From contig JBCBVA010000002.1 of the NCBI GenBank assembly GCA_039817825.1, forward strand, positions 44,047-108,046: DNA of 64,000 bases, written 5' to 3'. This document shows, piece after piece, positions 38,417-47,098 of this stretch. Within the stretch, counting starts at the first letter, position 1. Every line of letters begins with the position of its first letter. The translations under genes were made by a program, and so were the position numbers. The DNA comes from PCC-7336 sp039817825 (lineage in GTDB: Bacteria > Cyanobacteriota > Cyanobacteriia > Thermostichales > PCC-7336). The notes beneath the pieces are model-generated. The model had not been told where the DNA came from. It saw nothing but the letters and a program-made list of their open reading frames with translations, and did not search any database.

Positions 38417-39211
38417 TTAGCGGACAACACGATACCAGCTTGCCAGGCGCTCGGCAGAAACACCGCAGCGGTAGCCCATCCGAATCGCTTGCATGAGAGC
38501 CACGGTTTTCAACGGCCCGTGCTGTTGCCAGCGCCGACTGGATGTCACGATCTTTTGGGGCAGGTAAGCCACTTGACCCCGTTGCTGCATGCGACGGGAA
38601 AACTCGTAATCTTCCATCAAAGGCTGTTGAGGGTAGCCTCCCAATTGCTCGAACAGCGATCGCCAGACAAAAATTCCCATATCCCCTGTAAAACACCCTG
38701 TGAGGCGCGTCCGCGCATTCATCCCCCACTCGATCGCGGTGTACGGCAGTTTGTGTCGATCCAAGCTGACGGCAAATCTGCCGCCAATGGCAGGAGTGCC
38801 GAGCATTGCCCGCCGCACTGCCTTTAGGCCAGCTTCGGGCAACTGTGAATCTGCATGTAGGAATAACAGGACATCGGCACGGGCCTGTTGAGCCCCCGCA
38901 TTCATTTGCTGGGCACGGCCCCGCTCGGGGGCACGAACCACTTGAACGGGAGCAAGGCCACCAGCGGCATCCCAGAGTTGGTAATTGTTCGCGATGTCCA
39001 GCGTGCGATCGCTCGAACCCCCATCCGTCACAATGACGTCAAACGGTGGTGTTTGCCCTTGCAGGCTATCCAAACAGCTTCCAAGCGCCGATTCCTCTTG
39101 ATAGGTGGGAATCACAATTGCAATCGATGGCTGCATCTCTGTTTCCCCAAGGCCGCTAGCATCGGGTCGACTGAGGTCCGTTGAAGTGCTTGACGAATGC
39201 CTTGCCATCAT
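38417..39211 (-). CDS. Family 2 glycosyltransferase (TIGR04283-like)
   Basis: 264 residues from the ATG at 39211, which has AAGGA 7 bases upstream; the ATG at 39136 (MQPSIAIVIPTYQEE) is an alternative that removes a low-complexity tail. GT-A fold: IVIPTYQEESALGSCLDSL, VTDGGSSDRTLDIA, GRAQQMNAGAQQARADVLLFLHADSQLP (DxD-like), MEDYEFSRRM. It matches the glycosyltransferase family sometimes named for arsenosugar-biosynthesis clusters (TIGR04283). The acceptor is unknown. Divergent from the small protein at 39327. Confidence 0.85.
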   Translation of the reverse strand: MMARHSSSTSTDLSRPDASGLGETEMQPSIAIVIPTYQEESALGSCLDSLQGQTPPFDVIVTDGGSSDRTLDIANNYQLWDAAGGLAPVQVVRAPERGRAQQMNAGAQQARADVLLFLHADSQLPEAGLKAVRRAMLGTPAIGGRFAVSLDRHKLPYTAIEWGMNARTRLTGCFTGDMGIFVWRSLFEQLGGYPQQPLMEDYEFSRRMQQRGQVAYLPQKIVTSSRRWQQHGPLKTVALMQAIRMGYRCGVSAERLASWYRVVR

Positions 39212-39326
39212 GTGTTGTTCCTTGCCGCCAATCCAGGATAATAAAACCATCAGAGAGGAAGCTCGGAACGAGATGTTTCGGAAAAAATCGGTATACCCCT
39301 GAAATCGGCATAACCCAGAAATCAGT

Positions 39327-39647
39327 ATGGAAGTAGACGTAGTCGCGATCGCCGTTGTCTCATTTAATGTCGGCGTGTTCCTCCTGCTGCTGCAGGTTCT
39401 GAAGATCGCATTGAAGCTCCCTCGCTGGGTGAGAATTGGCCAACGCTTTTTTGAAAAGCGTCTGGCCGCCAGCCAATCCCTACAGGACGTCCCCCAACAA
39501 TTCGATCGCCTCAATCAATTCATATTCGATAGCAATCAAAAGTTTGCGCAGTTAAGCCGCCGTCTGTCTCTGACGACTCAACTGAGTCGTGCCATCCAAC
39601 TGACCCAGCTGCGTGGATGGGTCAGTCGCCGGCGACGGCGCAGATAG
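39327..39647 (+). CDS. Small membrane-anchored protein of unknown function
   Basis: 106 residues. One N-terminal helix (VVAIAVVSFNVGVFLLLLQVLKIALKL) is followed by a basic, helical, cytosol-type tail with QQFDRLNQFIFDSNQKFAQLSRRLSL, ending in seven Arg among the last eight or so residues (SRRRRRR). It is not recognised. It is read as a real gene because codon use and the helix-plus-basic-tail pattern are coherent; no ribosome site is clear. Confidence 0.55.
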   Translation: MEVDVVAIAVVSFNVGVFLLLLQVLKIALKLPRWVRIGQRFFEKRLAASQSLQDVPQQFDRLNQFIFDSNQKFAQLSRRLSLTTQLSRAIQLTQLRGWVSRRRRRR

Positions 39648-40904
39648 GAGCGCTTTAAGTACGTCTTGATGAAGATGTCGTGGTGGTTTAGCGTCACACA
39701 ATTCCCACGGCCACATCGACAAAACTGCTACATCCCTACCCTTGAGATGAAACAGATCCCTTTTGGCTACTTCCTATGATGTAAGTCTTTATAGCCACTG
39801 CACTGATTGTATTCAGCATTTGTTATCGCAATCCTCTGTCAGGTCTAGAGGGCAAAGACAGCTATAATCCTCGATCTGGAAGGAAGAAGGTTTAGGACAC
39901 GCTCCATTCTGGATTGCCGATTTCTTTGGATTCAATAGGGCTCCACCCTCTAGATTCAGCAAGGGTTAGCCATAATTGCATCTCCCCAAGCGGTACGGTT
40001 GCTAACTCTAATCCTTGCCGCACTGAATTTTGCTGAGTCATTAAGCGTTCCATTACGGACTCTCACCATATGGCAGCAATTTATCCTCCCTGCGAATCTA
40101 CTGACTACGCAGCATCAAGAACGCATTATTAGCGATTTAAATAAGCGTAAAGAAACGTTTATTTCTTCCTGGTGGTCGGGGTGATATGTCATCAAAAGGC
40201 TATAGTTGAGCCAGATAGAGTTCTGCCAAAGGAGGCAACATCTCGGTTCCTTTTTTCACCCGCGAGATGATGACTATCTCCACTACCTTACTAATCGGTG
40301 ATACCTGTCTGGATATAGTCCCTATTTCTCCATCTCGCCTATCAGTGACTCTCGCAAATTTCGGCCTCGAATAGGCCATGAGAGAATATCAGCTTTGCTG
40401 TCGCAGGCGCTCCGATAAAGCGATTGATGAAGCTGCAGTCTCTAATTCGTACTGATAAATTAGAGGTCTTTAAATTTAACGAGAGTCAATCCGATTTCCA
40501 ATTTTTAGTTGTTATTCATTGGTAAGTCCGCATTGCGGCGTTGGATGTCGGGGAACAGGATTCAAAACACGTTCATACTCGCGAAGGAGATAGCGAACAA
40601 CTTATCTTTTATGGGTTAAATCGCCACATTTATAGTGGTACGTCAGGTATCTACTGTCTCTATTCATAACCTTGCTTTTTTGTGGTTTATTCAAAGATCG
40701 CTATCTTTGAATTACCAAGGAAATCTTTCGAGCGAGAATGGTGGGACGTAGGTACCTATTCATTTATTGACTGTAATTTGCATGTGCACAGTAGGTTCGT
40801 GAGTATTGAGCGGCCTGGCTAGGTGATGTTGCTCTGATGTTTGATTGTAAGGAGCCACCTTTCCGATCGCGCCACACGCGCCGATTAGCCGTAGGAGGGC
40901 AGCA
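39648..40904. other. 1.26 kb gene-poor, lower-GC stretch
   Basis: Short frames only, none recognisable; AT-rich compared with neighbours. A TTGACT at 40767-40772 could be a -35 for the small gene at 40905 but no good -10 follows. Possibly the decayed remains of an older gene. Confidence 0.4.
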
Positions 40905-41072
40905 ATGTTGGCATTTATTAAACAACTTATTCGGGCGATTGCTGATGTATTTGCACCACCGCCCAAAACGAATGTAAAGGTCGGCTATCAGTCGATCACT
41001 TCGGATGTTTGTCACAATCAAAAGGGGATGGCCTGCCATGTAGATGACTATCCCACTGTTGGGTCGTCGTAA
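40905..41072 (+). CDS. 55-residue small protein with strong ribosome site and terminator
   Basis: ATG at 40905 has AGGAGG at 40893-40898, 6 bases upstream, one of the best ribosome sites in the window. The peptide starts MLAFIKQLIRAIADVFAPPPK, an amphipathic helix with a proline stop, and goes on TNVKVGYQSITSDVCHNQKG with two cysteines in total and a His-rich end (CHVDDYPTVGSS). A rho-independent terminator follows at 41136-41163. The start resembles that of the 146-residue protein at 5821 in being hydrophobic and basic. No homologue is recognised. Confidence 0.6.
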   Translation: MLAFIKQLIRAIADVFAPPPKTNVKVGYQSITSDVCHNQKGMACHVDDYPTVGSS

Positions 41073-41135
41073 TAATATCCGCTGCCGGAACCCTAGGGCT
41101 ACAGGTAGCAACTTTTGATAAATAGATGCATTGTT

Positions 41136-41163
41136 GCAGCGTCAATATGGCGCTGCTTTTGTT
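41136..41163 (+). terminator. Rho-independent terminator after the 55-residue gene
   Basis: GCAGCGTC (41136-41143) pairs with GGCGCTGC (41149-41156, one G-T pair), with the 5-base loop AATAT, then TTTTGTT. It lies 64 bases after the stop of the small gene. The stem sequence resembles the aqpZ terminator. Confidence 0.75.
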
Positions 41164-41172
41164 GTACAGCAG

Positions 41173-41258
41173 TGTCCGCACCACCGCGGACATGTCAGCT
41201 ATGTCCATCCCTGACTATGCTTCGAAACTTTTGTCCTAGCTGAAATGGCAAACGCTAT
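41173..41258. repeat. Hairpin plus 49-base core, dispersed repeat copy 1
   Basis: A 7 bp stem (TGTCCGC 41173-41179, GCGGACA 41186-41192) precedes a core at 41210-41258 beginning CCTGACTA and ending TGGCAAACGCTAT. The core matches copy 2 at 56807-56854 at about 38 of 49 positions. Confidence 0.6.
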
Positions 41259-41303
41259 ATGGGTAAAAGCAAGCTGCGGCTTCAAGTCTGTGGCTTGAAA
41301 GGG

Positions 41304-41903
41304 CTACTGAGTTGCTTGATCCTGGCCGGCAATTACGGGGTAGGAAACATCGAATGTGAGGGGTTCTATGCCCTCCTGGGTTGGTGTGAACTCCACAATT
41401 AAGCGGTTAAACCCATCATCCAGCCGCAAGCCACTGAGGGCCAGGACCATGCGATCGCCCGTCATGGTTTGTTGCGATACCACAATTTCTTCGGGGGTAA
41501 GTACTGAAGCGGTAGCCCCGGAAATTAGAGAGCGAACCGGCAGCGAGATATCGGTTCCATTCAGTCGCACGCGAGGATTTTGCCAATCCCACGGCAATGC
41601 CTCCCAACTGCCACCCTCTAGGTCAAAGGTGACTGTTAAATAGGCATCAAAGTTTGACAGTCGGGTTCCTGGAGGCGGATCGAACGTTAAGGTCGGCTCG
41701 CCAGCGGCTGGTGGAACTACGGCTAGAAGGTTCCCTACGGTGAGAGCTGCTATGGCAGTGCGAGCGAGTGTTTGTGGGAAGCCGAACCACCAGCTCCAGC
41801 GCTGCGTGCGATTCACTACGGTATCCCCTTGTTCGAGCTGTTGTTCGAGCTGCTGACGATCGGAATAACTCCGCAGGGCAAACGGTTGATGTGAGTTTTG
41901 CAT
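41304..41903 (-). CDS. Exported or membrane-anchored protein of unknown function
   Basis: 199 residues from the ATG at 41903 (a TTG at 41936 is upstream in frame). After a hydrophilic Gln-rich start, a hydrophobic segment near 39-58 (FPQTLARTAIAALTVGNLLAVVPPAA) could be a signal or anchor. The rest is predicted beta-rich (LTFDPPPGTRLSNFDAYLTVTFDLEG, VRLNGTDISLPVRSL, LALSGLRLDDGFNRLIVEFTP), like an Ig-type fold. It is not recognised. It lies 40 bases after the DUF3153 gene on the same strand, so the two are probably cotranscribed. Confidence 0.7.
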   Translation of the reverse strand: MQNSHQPFALRSYSDRQQLEQQLEQGDTVVNRTQRWSWWFGFPQTLARTAIAALTVGNLLAVVPPAAGEPTLTFDPPPGTRLSNFDAYLTVTFDLEGGSWEALPWDWQNPRVRLNGTDISLPVRSLISGATASVLTPEEIVVSQQTMTGDRMVLALSGLRLDDGFNRLIVEFTPTQEGIEPLTFDVSYPVIAGQDQATQ

Positions 41904-41943
41904 AGTTGAAGCCTGGGTCTTGTCTCCCGTCGGCAAGCTTAGC

Positions 41944-42882
41944 TTATCTTCTCCTGCGGGGTCGGTCTAACCGCCATACCCAGAGAAAGGCCAGCAGGGC
42001 GACGGCAGCAATGAGGGCAATGCCAACCGGGCTGGGGGTCCAAAAGGAGACAGATAGGTGGTTGAAGGCTCCCGTGTCGAGGTGCCACTCCAGGCGATTG
42101 CCATCCCTGACGGTGGCGTTGGAGCGGCTGGCTGGGATGGGAGTGGTCAATGCCATTTGCAAATCGAGTAGGCGATCGACGGAGAGAGTGAAGAAGCGCC
42201 CCGACACCGGTAGGCGAACGTCGCTTAAGTCGAGCGTATAAGTCAGGTCGTAGCGATCGGCGATACCAAAGCCGTGCTTTGTCACCCTGAGTTCTTCTTC
42301 GGCGTTGTTCTGTGCTAACAAACGCAAGGGGAGTGTCCGTTCTCTGGCTGAACTCAGTGCAGTATTTTGGGGGGAGGGTAGGGATCTCGGTGGGTTGGTA
42401 GGGCGTTGTCCTGCACCAACAATTGGAGGGAGGGCAGATCGATTGGCGTGAATGGATGCAGTCTTGCTGGGGGAACGATCGGCAAAGGTGGCCAACGAAG
42501 GCTCACCTTCAACCGCTAGCTGCGATAGCAGCAGCAAAGGTTGATTGAAGAAGGCATTAAACTTTGACTCTAATTGCGTGTAGTTATCAAACGGGATTTC
42601 AACCCGCATCTCGCTATCCGATACGTAATCAGCCGTACCGCCCGCTGCTTCTGCTCGTCGTTCGATTTCCTCTAACAGCTCATCTGCGGCTGAATCGCTG
42701 TAATTCCCAATGAAATTCCCCACACTTGAATCCCACTTGAGATTCTGAACGATGGTGCCACCTGTAAGCCAGTTGAAGGACAGCTCCATGCGATATTGCA
42801 CGCACCCACAACACAGCAGCAGCAGGCAGGCATACAAGCACAGTTGATGCCCAAGCTTCGCGAGTTTTTGCCAATTCATCAT
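41944..42882 (-). CDS. DUF3153 lipoprotein
   Basis: 312 residues. A lipoprotein-type signal (CLYACLLLLCCGCVQY) and a C-terminal membrane helix (PVGIALIAAVALLAFLWVW) with a basic RPRRRR end frame a beta-rich domain: VQYRMELSFNWLTGGTIVQNLKW, ADELLEEIERRAEAAGGTA and VEIPFDNYTQLESKFNAFF fit the cyanobacterial DUF3153 family, whose function is unknown. A low-complexity insert lies at about 150-190. The ATG at 42882 is preferred because GGAG is 6 bases upstream; GTG at 42894 is possible. The 199-residue gene follows on the same strand. Confidence 0.8.
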   Translation of the reverse strand: MMNWQKLAKLGHQLCLYACLLLLCCGCVQYRMELSFNWLTGGTIVQNLKWDSSVGNFIGNYSDSAADELLEEIERRAEAAGGTADYVSDSEMRVEIPFDNYTQLESKFNAFFNQPLLLLSQLAVEGEPSLATFADRSPSKTASIHANRSALPPIVGAGQRPTNPPRSLPSPQNTALSSARERTLPLRLLAQNNAEEELRVTKHGFGIADRYDLTYTLDLSDVRLPVSGRFFTLSVDRLLDLQMALTTPIPASRSNATVRDGNRLEWHLDTGAFNHLSVSFWTPSPVGIALIAAVALLAFLWVWRLDRPRRRR

Positions 42883-43273
42883 CCCCATCTCCACCCCATA
42901 ACAGCTAGCTAGTCAGCCCGCATCTTGCCCCTAGATCGCCAATGGTTGGCTAAATCTGTACCTTGTCACGCCTACAGTGTGGCGTCAGCAATGAAGCACG
43001 CACGCACGGGGCTAAATCTGCAGCCGGGACACCCCTAACACCAGTTGTAGAACCAAAATTCGATATCGGCTGCTGCAGTATTTCACGTGCAGCGTATCTA
43101 CATCAGTACCGTTGTTGGGAGGGCGTTGGCATACGCGATCGCGCAAGTCCCGATCGCTTGCTCGCGCACACAGGTTCTCCGATCTCAGTAGGCACTCATA
43201 CGCCCGCTCAACTCACGCATCTGAGAGCTGCTTAGTAGGGTTGGTTCATCGGTGTCGTACAAGGATTATTGGC
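42883..43273. other. Divergent 5' region
   Basis: 391 bases between the DUF3153 gene and the glycine-rich protein gene. AAGGA at 43261-43265 belongs to the latter. No other feature was recognised. Confidence 0.4.
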
Positions 43274-43714
43274 ATGATGTGTTCCAAACTATCTTTAGAA
43301 ATTTCCACACAACAGCGTTCTCTACAGCAGGTACTTCTCAAGTCCGCGATCGCTGCAGGTGCATTAGCCGCGATGCTGTTGCCTGTCCGTCCGGCAGAGG
43401 CCCAACTGGTGCAAGATGCGCTGGTGGGGGCGGGTGGTAATGCCGTTTACGGTGCTGTCACGGGCAACGGCGATCTATTAGAAAATGCCCTCAGTGGCGC
43501 GGCCACGGGTGCTGCTGTGAGCGCTACCCACAGTGAGTCTAGAACAGGTGTCGGCGGAGTCGTGCAAGATGCCGCTGTCGGAGCTGCCACAAACACCGTA
43601 ACAGGCGTTGTTTTGGGCAATGGCTCGGTAACCCAAAATGCCATTGGTGGTGCGGCAACAGGTGTGTTGATCAACGTGACCAAAGATCGCGATTTGTTTG
43701 GTGGTTTCCGCTAA
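43274..43714 (+). CDS. Exported glycine/alanine-rich protein with internal duplication
   Basis: 146 residues. A signal peptide (hydrophobic SAIAAGALAAMLLPV, likely cut after AEA) is followed by two related units: VQDALVGAGGNAVYGAVTGNGDLLENALSGAATGAAVSAT and VVQDAAVGAATNTVTGVVLGNGSVTQNAIGGAATGVLINVT. GxxxG/AxxxG spacing resembles glycine-zipper segments that insert in or pack at membranes. A similar pattern is found in cyanobacterial periplasmic or outer-membrane proteins of unknown role. AAGGA at 43261-43265 lies 8 bases before the ATG. Confidence 0.75.
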   Translation: MMCSKLSLEISTQQRSLQQVLLKSAIAAGALAAMLLPVRPAEAQLVQDALVGAGGNAVYGAVTGNGDLLENALSGAATGAAVSATHSESRTGVGGVVQDAAVGAATNTVTGVVLGNGSVTQNAIGGAATGVLINVTKDRDLFGGFR

Positions 43715-43950
43715 GCCTTCACCCAAATATCCGCTGTCCGACCGTCCAGCTTGTTGTCCGTGGATTCTAACTGCGGTGATCGCACAATTGTCTGAAGAAC
43801 GAGATGGTCTGGCGCAGAGAGTTGGTGATGAAGTGGCGATCGCCCATCAAACATCGGCGATCGCCATTCTGCAGACACTCGTGACTGTTGGGGGTTTGTA
43901 TCGCAGAGACGGACGGGTTACGATTTGTAGGCTCTGCTCAATTTTGTGTT

Positions 43951-45333
43951 ATGGCTACCGCCTCACTTTCCTCCCTGCCCACCCATAGCCGTAAGCCAAC
44001 AGTTGCTGTGGCCCACCTGGGTTGCGAAAAGAATCGGGTAGATACCGAACACATGCTAGGGCTGTTGGCTCAGGCGGGATATGACGTCAGCGTCAATGAA
44101 GATGATGCAGACTACGCCATCGTCAATACCTGCAGTTTCATTGCTGAAGCTCGGGCCGAGTCTGTACGCACATTGGTAAGCTTGGCCGAACAGGGCAAGA
44201 AAGTTGTAATTGCTGGCTGCATGGCTCAGCATTTCCAGCAAGAATTACTGGATGAACTGCCGGAGGCTGTGGCTCTGGTGGGGACAGGAGACTATCAAAA
44301 TATTGTTGAGGTGATTTCTCGCGTTGAAAATGGCGAACGGGTCAATGCCGTCACCTCAGACTTGAACTACATCGCGGATGAAACCGTTCCTCGCTACCGC
44401 ACCACCAATGCGTCGGTGGCCTACGTGCGTGTCGCGGAAGGCTGCGATTACCGCTGCGCATTTTGCATTATTCCTCACCTGCGGGGCAATCAGCGATCGC
44501 GATCGATCGAGTCGATTGTGGCGGAAGCCCGGCAATTGGCAGCAGAAGGGGTCCAAGAACTGGTATTGATTTCCCAAATCACTACCAACTACGGGCTGGA
44601 CTTGTATGGCAAGCCGAAGTTGGCGGAACTCATTCGAGCATTAGGAGAGGTGGATGTTCCCTGGATTCGCATGCACTATGCTTACCCCACCGGACTGACA
44701 GCAGAGGTATTGAAGGCAATTGAAGACACACCCAACTTCCTGCCGTATCTCGATCTCCCCCTGCAGCACAGCCACCCCGATGTATTGAAAGCCATGAACC
44801 GTCCCTGGCAAGGCCAGGTGAACGATCGCATCATCACCAAGATGCGCGAGTTACTCCCCAATGCAACTATGCGCACGACATTTATTGTGGGGTTTCCGGG
44901 AGAAACCGAAGAGCACTTTCAACACCTGCTGGAGTTCGTACAGCGGCACGAATTCGACCACGTCGGTGTGTTCACCTTTTCTCCCGAAGAAGGCACCCCA
45001 GCCTACGACCTACCTAACCCTGTTGAGCAGGAGGTCATGAACGACCGGCGCGATCGCCTCATGGCCGTTCAGCAAGGCATCACCTTCAAGCGCAACCGCG
45101 AACTGGTGGGCTCCGTAGTGCCTGTCCTGCTAGAACAGGAAAATCCCAGCACAGGAATCTTTATTGGTCGCTCTCCCCGATTTGCCCCCGAAGTGGACGG
45201 TGTGATTTACGTGCGGGGTAACGGACGATTGGGTGGCCTGGTACCGGTCAAGATTACAGCAGCAGAGCCCTACGACTTGTTTGGAGAGATCTTGGATGAG
45301 TTGCCAGAGGGGTTTAGCTGGCATGGGAGGTAG
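43951..45333 (+). CDS. rimO: Ribosomal protein uS12 methylthiotransferase
   Basis: 460 residues. The MTTase domain carries Cys25 (HLGCEKNRVD), Cys61 (NTCSFI) and Cys90 (AGCMAQ) for one iron-sulphur cluster; the radical SAM cluster ligands are Cys165, Cys169 and Cys172 (CDYRCAFCIIP). HLRGNQRSRS, SQITTNYG and the C-terminal TRAM domain complete the RimO layout. It methylthiolates Asp88-equivalent of ribosomal protein S12. HLGCEKNRVD separates it from MiaB (which has TxGCQMNxxD). The start is the ATG at 43951. Confidence 0.96.
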   Translation: MATASLSSLPTHSRKPTVAVAHLGCEKNRVDTEHMLGLLAQAGYDVSVNEDDADYAIVNTCSFIAEARAESVRTLVSLAEQGKKVVIAGCMAQHFQQELLDELPEAVALVGTGDYQNIVEVISRVENGERVNAVTSDLNYIADETVPRYRTTNASVAYVRVAEGCDYRCAFCIIPHLRGNQRSRSIESIVAEARQLAAEGVQELVLISQITTNYGLDLYGKPKLAELIRALGEVDVPWIRMHYAYPTGLTAEVLKAIEDTPNFLPYLDLPLQHSHPDVLKAMNRPWQGQVNDRIITKMRELLPNATMRTTFIVGFPGETEEHFQHLLEFVQRHEFDHVGVFTFSPEEGTPAYDLPNPVEQEVMNDRRDRLMAVQQGITFKRNRELVGSVVPVLLEQENPSTGIFIGRSPRFAPEVDGVIYVRGNGRLGGLVPVKITAAEPYDLFGEILDELPEGFSWHGR

Positions 45334-45347
45334 GGGGGTAGTCACGG

Positions 45348-45459
45348 GTCATTAGTCATTAGTCATTAGTCATTGGCTCAAAGGACGAAGGACCAAAGAC
45401 CAAGGACCAAGGACGAAGGACCAAGGACCAAGGCTCAAGGACGAAGGACCAAGGACCAC
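45348..45459. repeat. Heptanucleotide tandem repeat block (STRR-like)
   Basis: Four copies of GTCATTA (45348-45375; last one GTCATTG) are followed by eleven or twelve heptamers of the GGACCAA/GGACGAA/GGCTCAA type (45375-45459). It sits between rimO and rpoZ. This is the kind of short tandemly repeated repetitive sequence known from cyanobacteria. Confidence 0.9.
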
Positions 45460-45545
45460 CAAACAACCGTTTTCACGCCTTCCGCAGCCCTCTTGATATA
45501 ATCATTGTCTGCGAACACCCATCCCACTACGGATTATCCGCACCC

Positions 45546-45770
45546 ATGAATCAACTGCCGATGGACGATGCCGATTTGGCGCGTCGCGTAGAAGAACTGA
45601 TTACCTATTCGAATAATCGCTATCGCATTACCGTACAGGTGGCCAATCGTGCCAAGCGCCGCCGCTACGATGATTCGGATGATGTGGACGATAGCATGCT
45701 GAAGCCAGTGAAGCGTGCGGTGTTAGAAATGTCTGATGAGTTGGTTGAACCCGAAATTATCGGAGACTAA
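45546..45770 (+). CDS. rpoZ: RNA polymerase omega subunit
   Basis: 74 residues. LARRVEELITYSNNRYRITVQVANRAKRRRYDD, then SMLKPVKRAVLEMSDELVEPEIIGD, matches the short cyanobacterial/plastid-type omega (Ycf61). It assists assembly of the RNA polymerase core and in cyanobacteria affects sigma-factor binding. The gene follows the heptanucleotide repeat block at 86 bases. Confidence 0.93.
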   Translation: MNQLPMDDADLARRVEELITYSNNRYRITVQVANRAKRRRYDDSDDVDDSMLKPVKRAVLEMSDELVEPEIIGD

Positions 45771-45858
45771 CTTGTATTGGTATTGTGGCGAGTCTCCGCA
45801 ACGACATCGCCAATACGTGCCTGAATACCTGTCCTGCTAGGATTCCTCAGCCAGAATC

Positions 45859-46407
45859 ATGCATCGCTTTTTGTTGAGCGGATTTGGTCGCGATCGCCCC
45901 GGCATGGTGGCAGCAGTGAGTAAATTGTTGCTGGATTTAGGGGCCAACTTAGAAGACACCTCCATGACTCGACTAGGGGGACAGTTTGCCATGCTGATGT
46001 TGCTCAGCGATGGCGATACTCCTTTGAGCGTGCCACAGATTGAAGCGGCGATCGCCCGGCGACGGGCGGAATTGGGGACGCTGGACTTGCACTTGCGTGT
46101 GTCTGCGGTTGAAGGGGATGGTCGTCGTCAAGAATCCGAGGCTGCTCGCTACCTAATTCGGGTGGCGGGCGCCGACCGGCCCGGAATTGTCTTTAGCGTT
46201 ACCAATTATTTGGCCAGTCGCAGCATCAACGTTGTGGATGTTTCCTCCCGTCGGCTGATGGGCAAACAAGCTGTTTATCTACTGTTGTTGGAAATCGTAC
46301 TGCCCGAGGATTTAACATCAGACGAATTCGAGCGGGGGATGGAACAACTTCAGGCCCAACTAGAGCTCGATATTCAGTTGGAACCCATTGACGTGATGAC
46401 GTTGTGA
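45859..46407 (+). CDS. Tandem ACT-domain protein (GcvR-like)
   Basis: 182 residues, two ACT domains: RFLLSGFGRDRPGMVAAVSKLLLDLGANLEDTS (about 3-80) and RYLIRVAGADRPGIVFSVTNYLASRSINVVDVSS (about 96-175). This layout is shared with the glycine cleavage repressor GcvR and relatives. The DRPG turns fit an amino-acid-sensing fold, but ligand and partner are unknown. It lies 88 bases after rpoZ. Confidence 0.85.
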   Translation: MHRFLLSGFGRDRPGMVAAVSKLLLDLGANLEDTSMTRLGGQFAMLMLLSDGDTPLSVPQIEAAIARRRAELGTLDLHLRVSAVEGDGRRQESEAARYLIRVAGADRPGIVFSVTNYLASRSINVVDVSSRRLMGKQAVYLLLLEIVLPEDLTSDEFERGMEQLQAQLELDIQLEPIDVMTL

Positions 46408-46570
46408 GTTCGAGCTCGCTAAGTACTGGGGTAACTAGAGACAACACAATGCTTGCCTAATAGTGCCGCAGGCCAATCGCTAGGGAGATTTCTCAAGCGC
46501 ATGCCCTTGCCCCGCCAGACCCAATGCCGCCTGACTCCTCTTGACCTTGCAGTGGTTTGCTATTGCAGCT

Positions 46571-47074
46571 ATGGCAGTCCTAGACATTTACGAGTATCCC
46601 GACCCCATTCTGCGACAGCCCGCGGAGGTTGTGGTTGATTTTGGTCAGCAGTTTCAGCAGCATATTGATAACTTGATCGAGACCTTGTATGCGTCTCCAG
46701 GTGCTGTTGGACTAGCCGCGACCCAAGTGGGGTTGCCATTGCGAGTCTTTTTGGTCGACCTTCATCCCCAGCAGCCGGAATCCGATCTAAAAATCTACGT
46801 TAACCCAGTCATTGTGCGCAGTTCCCGCTGGAAGATGTCGCGGGAGGGGTGTCTGAGCTTCCCCGAGTATTTGGCGACGGTCAAGCGGGCTAAGCGACTC
46901 ACGGTGGAAGGGTGCGATCGCTCGGGTACTCCCTTTGAGCAAGAATTAGAAGGGTTTGAAGCGGTTGTGGTTCAGCACGAGCTGGATCATTTAGATGGCG
47001 TCCTCATGATTGACCGTATTCGCAGCATTAGCAAAGACTGGCGCTTGCGAGAGCCTTCCACACCGTCAGACTGA
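46571..47074 (+). CDS. def: Peptide deformylase
   Basis: 167 residues from the ATG at 46571. Removes the formyl group from nascent N-termini. The metal ligands are Cys94 in EGCLSF and His136/His140 with catalytic Glu137 in QHELDHLDG. The first motif, normally GxGLAAxQ, reads AVGLAATQVG with its first Gly replaced by Ala. IYEYPDPILRQPAE is a typical start. Confidence 0.95.
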   Translation: MAVLDIYEYPDPILRQPAEVVVDFGQQFQQHIDNLIETLYASPGAVGLAATQVGLPLRVFLVDLHPQQPESDLKIYVNPVIVRSSRWKMSREGCLSFPEYLATVKRAKRLTVEGCDRSGTPFEQELEGFEAVVVQHELDHLDGVLMIDRIRSISKDWRLREPSTPSD

Positions 47075-47098
47075 TCGGGCTTGGACGGAGTTGGACGC

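Noticed and set aside
39999..40184. 61-codon plus-strand frame in the gene-poor stretch
   Set aside because: TTG start without ribosome site and no recognisable protein.
45348..45459. Possible CRISPR array between rimO and rpoZ
   Set aside because: The units are 7 bp in direct tandem with no unique spacers; it is a heptanucleotide repeat.
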